This document shows positions 1-6,477 of a DNA stretch of 10,140 nt, in pieces. The translations under genes were made by a program, and so were the position numbers. How positions within the stretch are numbered: the stretch's first letter is position 1; every line of letters begins with the position of its first letter. The notes beneath the pieces were generated by a model. The model worked only from the letters and a program-made list of their open reading frames with translations. It searched no databases and was not told the origin of the DNA. Source of the DNA: Cyclobacteriaceae bacterium. Lineage in GTDB: Bacteria; Bacteroidota; Bacteroidia; Cytophagales; Cyclobacteriaceae. The stretch is taken from assembly GCA_015492915.1 (NCBI GenBank), contig WGED01000411.1:1-10140 (forward strand), in the 5' to 3' direction.

Positions 1-129
1 ATCATGGCCAGGGAATGGATTGTTACTTAGTGTTCAGTAATTCAAATGGTGAATACATTTATTTTTTTATTACTGACAGTACTTTTTTGTAGAACCATAA
101 AATCCTTCATTTTCAGAATCCAAAATAGT

Positions 130-160
130 GGTGACCCTAAATCGGGGAATCCTTGGTTAC
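130..160 (-). terminator. Possible weak stem-loop after the GH92 gene
   Basis: Just downstream of the GH92 stop codon (164-166), GGTGACC (130-136) can pair with GGTTACC (154-160) as a 7-bp stem with one G-T wobble and a 17-base loop. There is no clean U-run on the minus strand, so factor-independent termination is doubtful. The rest of 1-163 is AT-rich and I see no gene in it. Confidence 0.2.
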
Positions 161-163
161 CCC

Positions 164-3031
164 CTATTCTTCCTCATGAAAAAGCACTGAAGCCGGGATC
201 TCATGCTCCGGCACGCCGGGACCTTCCCAGGTCACGATGAGGTTTTTGGCCAGGCCCTGCTGAAAATAATCGACCCGTATGGGGTGCCAGCCTTTTTTCA
301 GGCCTATCTTCGTGTCGAGGCGCTGCGAACGGTGACCGCCGTCATTGTCGATGATCAGCTTGTCGTTGATATACAGCACCGCACCGTCATTGGCCTCGAG
401 CGCCATGTGATAGACGCCTGTGGCAGGCACCTTCAGATAGCCGTACAGATTGTAGCCGAAGGGTCGCTCATCTTTGATCGCATCCACATTGAAGGTCTTC
501 AGCACACCCTTGTCGAGGATGGGCACGCCATCAAGATATTTGGCGCCGCGGATGTTGCCCTCGCGGTAGATGTAGCGTATCCCTGGCTTCAGCCCGCTCA
601 CCTGCACGGCTTCCAGAATGGGGATTTGCCTGAAATGCACCGTCACGGGCCAGCCGGGGTGCTTGCCTTCCACATAGCTCTTCGCCTTCAGCGCCAACGG
701 TTTGTCAATGACGATTGGCGTGGTGTACAGGGTGGAAGCCTCGGTGGGCTCCGTGCTGTCAACTGTATAGTAGATCTTCGCGCCCTGTACGCCGGGCGTC
801 ATCTTCACGGTTATGTTGTTCAGGAAGAGAATATCGGAAAAGTCATATTGCTGCAAGGCAGCGTATTCGAACTTTTTCTTTGCCGAACGGGGCCTGTCCT
901 CCGTTTTCACGCCCCACTCCCTGCCGGGGCTGTCGCCCATTTCGAAGACGATGCTGCCACCTTTCATGATGTCATCGTGCTTCAAAACGGACTTGGTATA
1001 TGGTTCGCCGTTAAGCGTGGCGGAGCGGATATAGACATCCTCATCGCTGTTGTTCTTGGCAATGATTTCGAAGGTGTTCCCGTTCTCAAGGTTGATGACC
1101 ACCCTGTCGAAAATGGGGCTGCCGATCACGTAATAATCCATGCCCGGCGTGACGGCGTAGATGCCCATGGCGCTCATCACATACCACGCCGACATCTGCC
1201 CGCAATCCTCATTGCCGTCGATGCCGTCCTGCGTGTCGTCGTACAGATTGTTGAGGATGCGGCGCACCATGGCCTGTGTCTTCCATGGCGTTCCGGCATA
1301 ATTGTAGAGATAAACGATATGGTGGCTGGGTTCGTTGCCGTGTGCGTACTGCCCTATGAGACCCGTCACATCGCGGACGTTGATCTTCGAAAAGTCCGTC
1401 TCAGTGGTGAAGCAGTCATCGAGCCACTTTTCAAGCGCTTTCTCACCGCCCATCAGTGCCATCAGGCCGTCGATGTCCTGCGGCACAAAAGTGCTGTACT
1501 GATAAGCATTGGCCTCCGTATAATGATTAATCGTTTCCATTGGGTCGAAATCCGGCACGAATTTGAAATTGCTCCTGCGCCCCCGCATGAAGTTGACCTC
1601 TTTGTCAAACAGGTTTTTGTAAAAATCGCCCCGCATCTGGAAATACAGCTGGTCCTCGTCGCTGAAGTCCCGGGCCAGGCGCGTCACGCACCAGTCGTCG
1701 TAGCTGTATTCAAGCGTGCGCGAGACGGACTGCCCCTTGAGGTCGGACGGGATGAAACCGTAGTCGAGATAGAGCTGCTTGCCTTCCCTGTCGAGGTCAT
1801 TGGCCAGACCTTTCATAGCTATAAAGGCTTTTTTCCCGTCATAGTCACGGATACCCTTCACCCAGGCATCGGCCAGCACCGACAGCGAGTGGTAGGCGAT
1901 CATCGGCGGCGTCTCCCCTTCGGCGCCGTTGAACTCCATGATAAGCATGCGCCCCGTGTGGTCGTAACGATCGAGGAATGTTTTGATGAAATCGTTGGTC
2001 CTTTGGCGGTTGATGATGGTGTAGAGCGGATGCAGCGCCCTGAAGGTGTCCCACAATGAGAAATTGGTGTAATTCACGAAGTCTTCAGCCTTATAAATTT
2101 TGCCGTCGGTGCTGCGGTATTTGCCGTCCACATCCATGTAAATGTTGGGATGAATGAGCGAATGGTACAGCGATGTATAGAATATTCTACGTTGCTTCTC
2201 CGTTCCGCCCTCCACGTGTATCTTGCCCAGCTCCGCGTTCCACGCTGCCACGACCTGCCGCCGCACCTTCTCAAAATCCCAGCCCTTTTGCTCCTTTTCC
2301 AGGTTTTTGCGCGCGCCTTCCACGCTCACCATCGAAATGCCCACCTTGAGCAGCAATGATTTTCCGGTATTTTTGCCGAACCTGAAGATGGCCTTGATGT
2401 TGTTGCATGGGGTTGAGGCGTTTTCGGCGTTTCCATTGTCGCCGACGATCTCATAACCGTTGAGCGGTTGTGAGAAGCGCGCCGCGAAATACACGCGGTT
2501 GTTGTTAACGCCCGTGATCTCTTCGCCGCTCACCGACAGGCTACCGTTCATGATCTTGAGCACCACGACACGGTTGCCCCTGTCGGGGAAGGTGTAGCGA
2601 TGCAACCCCGTCCGTGTCGTAGCGGTTAGCTCTGCCCTGATGCCCGAATCGTCGAGCAGCACGCTGTAATAGCCCGGAGCAGCCTGCTCATTGCTGTGGC
2701 TGAAACCAGAGCAATATTCCCTGAGGGAATCCTTTTCGATGACAGGCATGAAGATCACATCCCCTGCAGGAGCATTGCCGCCACCTGCCATGCCGCTCAC
2801 ATGTGTATGGCTGAAGCCGTAAATCGTCCCTTCCTCATGGCCACCCGTGTATCGCTGCCATGGTCCGAGCTGCACCATGCCGTAGGGCATCACAGGCCCC
2901 AGGAAGGTGTTGCCGCTGCCCACCGTGCCGATGAACGGATCGACAAAAGCTATGTAATCGACTGCCGGCTTCCGGGAGCACCCAGTGAGCAGCATGAATA
3001 TTATTACGACAGAAAATAAAGGTTTTTTCAT
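164..3031 (-). CDS. GH92 family alpha-mannosidase lipoprotein with CHB_HEX_C-like and PA14-like C-terminal modules
   Basis: This is a 955-residue exo-alpha-mannosidase of glycoside hydrolase family 92, a family of calcium-dependent inverting enzymes that trim alpha-linked mannose from N-glycans and mannans. Residues 1-18 form a lipoprotein signal with lipobox LLTGC (Cys18). The residues after it (SRKP) lack the acidic surface-export signal typical of Bacteroidota, which suggests a periplasm-facing anchor (inference). GH92 hallmarks are DPFIGT (31-36), GNTFLGPVMPYG (40-51), GFSHTHVSGM (72-81), SLWDTFRALHPL (325-336), TEANAYQY (505-512), GNEPSHH (565-571) and GNEDCGQMSAWY (606-617). From memory of the characterised Bacteroides enzyme BT3990, Glu506 would be the general acid and Asp609 the base; this needs an alignment. 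Beyond the usual GH92 end near residue 705, residues about 740-800 resemble a chitobiase/hexosaminidase C-terminal domain (IYYTVDSTEPT) and about 806-950 a PA14 domain (GYLKVPATGVYHMALEANDG), both probably glycan-contacting. The start at 3031 gives an ideal signal peptide but only a weak Shine-Dalgarno. A MITE-like element lies 29 bases upstream. Linkage specificity cannot be read from sequence alone. Confidence 0.96.
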   Translation of the reverse strand: MKKPLFSVVIIFMLLTGCSRKPAVDYIAFVDPFIGTVGSGNTFLGPVMPYGMVQLGPWQRYTGGHEEGTIYGFSHTHVSGMAGGGNAPAGDVIFMPVIEKDSLREYCSGFSHSNEQAAPGYYSVLLDDSGIRAELTATTRTGLHRYTFPDRGNRVVVLKIMNGSLSVSGEEITGVNNNRVYFAARFSQPLNGYEIVGDNGNAENASTPCNNIKAIFRFGKNTGKSLLLKVGISMVSVEGARKNLEKEQKGWDFEKVRRQVVAAWNAELGKIHVEGGTEKQRRIFYTSLYHSLIHPNIYMDVDGKYRSTDGKIYKAEDFVNYTNFSLWDTFRALHPLYTIINRQRTNDFIKTFLDRYDHTGRMLIMEFNGAEGETPPMIAYHSLSVLADAWVKGIRDYDGKKAFIAMKGLANDLDREGKQLYLDYGFIPSDLKGQSVSRTLEYSYDDWCVTRLARDFSDEDQLYFQMRGDFYKNLFDKEVNFMRGRRSNFKFVPDFDPMETINHYTEANAYQYSTFVPQDIDGLMALMGGEKALEKWLDDCFTTETDFSKINVRDVTGLIGQYAHGNEPSHHIVYLYNYAGTPWKTQAMVRRILNNLYDDTQDGIDGNEDCGQMSAWYVMSAMGIYAVTPGMDYYVIGSPIFDRVVINLENGNTFEIIAKNNSDEDVYIRSATLNGEPYTKSVLKHDDIMKGGSIVFEMGDSPGREWGVKTEDRPRSAKKKFEYAALQQYDFSDILFLNNITVKMTPGVQGAKIYYTVDSTEPTEASTLYTTPIVIDKPLALKAKSYVEGKHPGWPVTVHFRQIPILEAVQVSGLKPGIRYIYREGNIRGAKYLDGVPILDKGVLKTFNVDAIKDERPFGYNLYGYLKVPATGVYHMALEANDGAVLYINDKLIIDNDGGHRSQRLDTKIGLKKGWHPIRVDYFQQGLAKNLIVTWEGPGVPEHEIPASVLFHEEE

Positions 3032-3060
3032 AGCTCAGAATTTCATTCAATACCCTTCAA

Positions 3061-3252
3061 CCCAAAATTCTCAAAAACCTTCCTATTCCGAGTTTAAATT
3101 ACTTCAAAATCAGGCACTTCGTTCACGTTTGATTCGTCACCATAAAAGTGCATTATGCCTCCTCATCAAATGTGCTGATTTTCTTCCCGCCCCGGCGGGA
3201 CAAGTTGTACTTTAACCTCTCATAACGAAATCCTCCTATTGAGAATTTTGGG
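3061..3252. mobile_element. MITE-like element, copy A (192 bp)
   Basis: The ends are inverted repeats: CCCAAAATTCTCAA on the left and TTGAGAATTTTGGG (3239-3252) on the right, a perfect 14-bp match. The perfect 5-bp direct repeat TTCAA lies immediately outside (3056-3060 and 3253-3257), as expected for a target-site duplication. Inside, AAAATCAG (3106-3113) plus CACGTTTGAT (3124-3133) pairs with 3165-3182 to form an 18-bp stem broken by a 10-base bulge. A second hairpin, CCCGCC-CC-GGCGGG, lies at 3186-3199. No protein of transposase size is encoded, so any movement would need a transposase acting in trans. It is about 95% identical by eye to copy C and more distant from copy B. It ends 29 bases before the GH92 start codon, so the GH92 transcript probably begins in or beyond it. 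Confidence 0.85.
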
Positions 3253-3257
3253 TTCAA

Positions 3258-3519
3258 AAAAAAGTTGTCTCGCCTCTGAGTATATTACCTTGCGGAGAGG
3301 GGAGAAGCCTATTGAGCAGGGAAATATTTTTGGATTGGCTATTCAGCAGGGATGCATTATTAACGGAAAATTCATGAGGCACCAACGGGAGATAATTAAA
3401 AATGAAGAATTACGAATGAATGAGCTTCCCCAATTTCTGGCGCAGAACCTACGAGAAGAGATGCGGGAAAGACAGACCTGCCATATGGAGGACAAGTTCG
3501 ATTTAGAATAAAATATCAT
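3258..3519. other. Intergenic stretch without a convincing gene
   Basis: This lies between copy A and the end of the DUF6807 gene. A plus-strand open frame (3239-3511) crosses it, but its first bases are the right inverted repeat of copy A and it has no recognisable domain, signal peptide or plausible ribosome site, so I do not call it a gene. An AT-rich, purine-rich patch around 3397-3422 looks like low-complexity intergenic DNA. Since both flanking genes run on the minus strand, this is also where a GH92 promoter upstream of the element would have to lie; I see no clear consensus. Confidence 0.5.
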
Positions 3520-3548
3520 CTATAAAATTTGTAAACCGATTTTTATAG
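3520..3548 (-). terminator. AT-rich inverted repeat directly after the DUF6807 stop codon
   Basis: CTATAAAA (3520-3527) and TTTTATAG (3541-3548) form a perfect 8-bp inverted repeat with a 13-base loop, abutting the stop codon at 3549-3551. The stem has only one G-C pair, so it is weak, but its position at the end of the POT-DUF6807 pair fits transcript-end processing or termination. This is a position-based inference. Confidence 0.3.
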
Positions 3549-4427
3549 CTAAAACGCATCAGACAAACTATCCACCGGCACAGCACTGATATCTCCTTTG
3601 TGAATGACCAAACGATACCGCAAAACAATAAAACGATCCGTTGACAGCAGGAAAGGCTTTCTGCCCGGAAAGACCACATTTTGCATGCTGTTCTTTTGCC
3701 GGAGGTTCCACAGGCCGTGCGGCGGCGGATTGCCGGGATGGCTCATGATGGTGATGCCCGCCTGCCTGCCTGCCCTGCCCAGACTGCCCGAAATATCAAC
3801 CCGGAGACCTGCCTTCATCGCAGGCCAATGGGGCGTCAGCCTGCCATTCTTACCATTGAAAACCAAGTCAACGGGGGTCTTCATCCTGATGGAAAAACCG
3901 CTCAGTTCGCTCTCATTGTCGTAACCCGCGATGGTAACACCTTCTCTCAGGGCCTTGAGGGCGAAGCTGAAATCAATGACCCTGAAAATACCCTTTTTCT
4001 CATGGATCGTGATCAGAACTTGCTCTTCGACAAACGGTGTCTGTCGCCCATTTTCGTCCGTAACATTCGGCGAAAACCAGTGTACAACAGTCCGAATTCC
4101 CAAACCGTCCTCAACCCTTTCTGCACCTGCCTCAGGAACTTTGTATGAAAAATCATCCAATACCCATGAATCAGCTACATTTTTTCCGCCGAGGGCTATG
4201 CGCCGCCAGGCCCAGAAAATGCCGCGATGGTGGGGATGGTCCTCGGGATGATCGAGTGTCAGCACGTTGCCGTCCAAAGCCCACAGAGGATGGATGCAAT
4301 TGGAAATGCCGTTTTCCCCATGGGGTGCTGTCCGGTAAAAGAGCACGCTGTCGCTGCCGTCGAGCACGAGCATACCTTCATCCCGCGTGATGACCCTCAA
4401 TTGTCCGTGGGCTGTGGCACTGAGCAT
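3549..4427 (-). CDS. DUF6807 ('PmoA-like', PF14100) secreted protein, 5' end disrupted
   Basis: This 292-residue frame belongs to the family often labelled 'methane oxygenase PmoA', now DUF6807. The label is misleading, because these proteins are not methane monooxygenase subunits. They are common near sugar-catabolic genes of Bacteroidota and Planctomycetes, and their reaction is not established to my knowledge. Family features seen are a His-rich HPEDHPHHRGIFWAW (60-74), which looks like a metal or active-site loop, ITIMSHPGNPPP (225-236) and a C-terminal LRYRLVIHKGD (269-279). The first in-frame ATG (4427) starts at MLSATAHGQ, which is only the back half of a signal peptide, and an in-frame stop at 4452-4454 blocks extension. 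The missing front half (MRLALFSV) lies in another frame immediately upstream, so the gene appears frameshifted (see the entry at 4428-4473). It is the second gene after the POT symporter and is probably co-transcribed with it. The family assignment is confident; whether this copy is functional is uncertain. Confidence 0.85.
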   Translation of the reverse strand: MLSATAHGQLRVITRDEGMLVLDGSDSVLFYRTAPHGENGISNCIHPLWALDGNVLTLDHPEDHPHHRGIFWAWRRIALGGKNVADSWVLDDFSYKVPEAGAERVEDGLGIRTVVHWFSPNVTDENGRQTPFVEEQVLITIHEKKGIFRVIDFSFALKALREGVTIAGYDNESELSGFSIRMKTPVDLVFNGKNGRLTPHWPAMKAGLRVDISGSLGRAGRQAGITIMSHPGNPPPHGLWNLRQKNSMQNVVFPGRKPFLLSTDRFIVLRYRLVIHKGDISAVPVDSLSDAF

Positions 4428-4473
4428 TAAAAACGCTGAACAGCGCGAGCCTCATCGCAAAGTCCGCGATCAT
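4428..4473 (-). other. Out-of-frame N-terminal half of the DUF6807 signal peptide (apparent frameshift)
   Basis: On the minus strand an ATG at 4473 (overlapping the end of the POT gene as TAGCATG) and a second one at 4455, in the same frame, read M-I-A-D-F-A-M-R-L-A-L-F-S-V-F before running out of frame with the DUF6807 gene. The shift falls at a five-base A/T homopolymer (4429-4433). Removing one base would join the frames as MRLALFSV-LMLSATAHGQ, a textbook signal peptide with a cleavage site near ATA-HGQ. The true gene start is therefore probably 4455 or 4473. The cause could be a sequencing or assembly indel or a genuine inactivating mutation; the sequence alone cannot decide. Confidence 0.75.
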
Positions 4474-4474
4474 G

Positions 4475-5764
4475 CTACTTGTCAAGCTCCTTGAACTCAC
4501 CGATCCATTTCATATAAAACCAGATGAGCAGCACACCCACTACCTGATGGGCTGCCAGCGCGTACCATGTGTAATGCACATGGCCGAGGTCAGCGTAATA
4601 GCCGTACAGCGATGTGTAGGTGACACCGCTCAGCGCGCCCCCCAGCCCCACAGCGAGGAAATTGGAGCCCATGTACATGCCCGCTTTCTCTTTCGGCGCT
4701 ATCCATGTGATGTATTCCTGTATCCTCGGCGAGGAGACCATCTCGCCGATGGCGAAGAAAAAGACGCCGAGAAAAACGAGCGCCACAGGCCCCGTGCCAG
4801 CCAGTCCCAGTACCACAAAACCCACCGTGATGATGAGCAATCCCGTGAGGAAAGTGGGGATGGCCTGGAAGCGTTCCGAGATGCGCGAGACGAACACCTG
4901 GAAGATGAAAATGATGTATCCCGTGTGCGAGATCGTCTCGCCGAGCACGCGGTGCACGCCTTGTTCGTCCGTCTTTGAGAACAAGCTGAGGATGGTCTCG
5001 CCAAAGATGCCTTTCAGGTTTTGATAGAGCACGGCTGTGTCGAGGTTCGTATCGATGTAGAGTGCCAGCAGATTGAAAAAAGCCCAGAAAGGCAGCCAGA
5101 AAAATACGCCGAGGATGATGAGGAAAACGGAAAATTTGACATCGGAGAGCGCTTCCCATATCTCCTTCATCTTATCGCCGAGCGAGGCGTGTTGCTCTTC
5201 CCGCTCAGGCTCTTTGTAGAAAAATATGGTGATGAGCAGCATGACCACGATGCAAATGGCCGCTGCCATAAAGGCGTAATTCCATGAAATCGCCCTCAGT
5301 TTGCCCGCGATAACCGGCCCGAGGGAAGCGCCGAAGTTGACCATGGCATAAAAGATGCCGAATCCCAGGGTTTTGTTCGTCTTGTCGGTCACGGCGCGGA
5401 TGGTGCCTGAGATGAGCGGTTTGAAGATGCCCGCCGCCAGGCCTATCGACAGCATGGTGAGCGCGATGCCCGAAAACGACTTGGTAAGGATGAGCAGCAG
5501 GATGGACGGCAGATAGGCCAGATAGGAGATGATCAGCACTTTTTTAAAGCCGTACTTGTCGGCCAGCGTGCCCGAAAAGAGCGGCACGACATATGAAAAA
5601 AGCAGAAAAATACTCTGTACGACGCCGAGCTGGGCTTTGGAATAACCGAGATATTCCATGTAAATGCCAAAACCCATATATATGCCGTAATAGGCAAAAC
5701 GTTCGAGAACTTCCACCGAGTTGGCTACCCAGAACACAGGCGGAAAAGCGGTTCTTTTTCCCAT
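4475..5764 (-). CDS. POT/PTR2-family proton-coupled peptide (or related solute) symporter
   Basis: This is an inner-membrane major-facilitator transporter of about 429 residues with about 12 membrane helices. POT (proton-dependent oligopeptide transporter) hallmarks, counted from Met at 5764, are: the proton-coupling EVLERF motif in helix 1 (residues 18-23, ExxERF); MFS motif A GTLADKYGFKK (65-75); GIFKP in helix 4 with the conserved Lys (about 115); the family signature FYAMVNFGASLGP (138-150); and GEMVSSP near helix 10 (340-346) followed by an IAP...GMYMG block. The known POT role is H+-driven uptake of di- and tripeptides; the exact substrate here is unknown. A longer frame reaches an ATG at 5860, but its first 24 codons lie inside MITE copy B, so I place the start at 5764, ahead of helix 1. 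An AAGGAG lies about 15 bases upstream of that ATG, next to the element's direct repeat. The stop overlaps the likely start region of the DUF6807 gene, which suggests a two-gene operon. Confidence 0.88.
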   Translation of the reverse strand: MGKRTAFPPVFWVANSVEVLERFAYYGIYMGFGIYMEYLGYSKAQLGVVQSIFLLFSYVVPLFSGTLADKYGFKKVLIISYLAYLPSILLLILTKSFSGIALTMLSIGLAAGIFKPLISGTIRAVTDKTNKTLGFGIFYAMVNFGASLGPVIAGKLRAISWNYAFMAAAICIVVMLLITIFFYKEPEREEQHASLGDKMKEIWEALSDVKFSVFLIILGVFFWLPFWAFFNLLALYIDTNLDTAVLYQNLKGIFGETILSLFSKTDEQGVHRVLGETISHTGYIIFIFQVFVSRISERFQAIPTFLTGLLIITVGFVVLGLAGTGPVALVFLGVFFFAIGEMVSSPRIQEYITWIAPKEKAGMYMGSNFLAVGLGGALSGVTYTSLYGYYADLGHVHYTWYALAAHQVVGVLLIWFYMKWIGEFKELDK

Positions 5765-5788
5765 GGTCTTTGTGAATTGCTCCTTAAA

Positions 5789-6022
5789 CCCAGAAATCTC
5801 AATAACCTTTTTATTAGTGCTTAAACCACTTCCACCCTCGCGGGTGACAGGCAAAATCAATCACTTAGTTTACGCTTGCCTGGCGCAGATAGGTTTGGTT
5901 CGTCACCATAATAGTGCATTATGCTTGCCGGCCTTCTCGCCAAACGTGCTGATTTTCTTCCCGCCATGGTGGGACAAGTTGTATTTAAGCTCTCATCACA
6001 AAATTCTATTGAGAGTTCTGGG
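5789..6022. mobile_element. MITE-like element, copy B (234 bp, diverged)
   Basis: The terminal inverted repeats are CCCAGAAATCTCAATA on the left and the complement of CCCAGAACTCTCAATA on the right, matching at 15 of 16 positions. The perfect direct repeat TTAAA lies outside (5784-5788 and 6023-6027). It shares the core with copies A and C (TTCGTCACCATAA, GTGCATTATGC, GTGCTGATTTTCTTCCCGCC, GGGACAAGTTGTA) but carries about 40 extra bases in the left half. These contain two further hairpins: CACCC-TCGC-GGGTG (5833-5846) and AGGCAA...TTGCCT (5849-5854 with 5876-5881). The inner stem is kept as GTTTGG (5893-5898) with CCAAAC (5940-5945), and the GC hairpin as CCCGCC-AT-GGTGGG (5960-5973). It inserted just upstream of the POT gene and supplies its 5' flank. 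Confidence 0.85.
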
Positions 6023-6078
6023 TTAAAAAATTTCAATAATGAATAAACACATTATTGCCGCTTCTTGCAATTTTTTAA

Positions 6079-6267
6079 CCTAAAATTCTCAATAACCTTT
6101 CTATTCCGAGTTTAAATTACTTCAAAATCAGGCACTTCGTTCACGTTTGATTCGTCACCATAAAGGTGCATTATGCATCCTCATCAAACGTGCTGATTTT
6201 CTTCCCGCCCTTGCGGGACAAGTTGTACTTTAACCTCTCATAACGAAATCCTGGTGAGAATTTTGGG
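6079..6267. mobile_element. MITE-like element, copy C (189 bp)
   Basis: This is nearly the same sequence as copy A, with about ten substitutions and a 3-base gap by eye. The left end is CCTAAAATTCTCAA and the right end ...TGAGAATTTTGGG. The perfect direct repeat TTTAA lies at 6074-6078 and 6268-6272. The 18-bp bulged stem is perfect here: AAAATCAG (6124-6131) plus CACGTTTGAT (6142-6151) against 6183-6200. Inside its loop CACC-ATAAA-GGTG can form a small extra hairpin. The GC hairpin is CCCGC-CCTT-GCGGG (6204-6217). Only 56 bases separate it from copy B, in the same orientation. It lies about 210 bases upstream of the M28 peptidase. Confidence 0.87.
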
Positions 6268-6272
6268 TTTAA

Positions 6273-6477
6273 GCAAAAACATTGAGATATGGCAAATGAG
6301 GTCAGGTCATGCCAGGCGGGAGGCAAGGCAGAATAGCTGATCCATAGCAATCATACCAATCCTGATGCTAACAGAAAAATGGCGTAAAATTCATGTTATT
6401 ATTTTTGGCTGGCTGACAGGCAACGCTTTAATTTGTTTCTTCGTGCTTTGCACATTACTGATTATGGATGATTTCTC
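6273..6477 (+). promoter_or_regulatory. Upstream region of the M28 peptidase with candidate Bacteroidota promoter boxes
   Basis: There is no gene here. TATTTTTG (6400-6407) matches the Bacteroidota -7 consensus TAnnTTTG exactly but has no TTTG at the expected upstream distance. An alternative pairing uses TTTG (6404-6407) as the -33 box and TAATTTG (6429-6435), one base short of consensus, 21 bases later, which would start transcription about 35-40 bases before the ATG. This is motif matching only in AT-rich DNA. 5789-6477 as a whole is gene-free and holds copies B and C plus this leader. Confidence 0.25.

Noticed and set aside
203..2059. A 618-codon plus-strand open frame antisense to the GH92 gene
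   Set aside because: It lies wholly opposite a GH92 gene with all family motifs and has no recognisable domain; its openness is explained by the codon use and GC content of the sense gene.
3239..3511. A 90-codon plus-strand frame between copy A and the DUF6807 gene
   Set aside because: It starts inside the element's right inverted repeat and has no domain, signal peptide or convincing ribosome site.
3549..4427. Methane monooxygenase subunit A (PmoA) implied by the family's old name
   Set aside because: The protein is soluble and secreted-type with no membrane helices and does not resemble the true membrane subunit; the family name is a historical mislabel.
4590..5159. A 189-codon minus-strand frame overlapping the POT gene in another frame
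   Set aside because: It is a shadow of the transporter gene, which carries complete POT motifs.
164..5764. A complete polysaccharide utilization locus
   Set aside because: No SusC/SusD-like pair or typical regulator is present in the window; only a GH92, a DUF6807 protein and a POT transporter are visible.
3061..6267. The three repeats as a CRISPR array
   Set aside because: The copies are 189-234 bp, far apart, carry terminal inverted repeats and have no regular spacers or cas genes.
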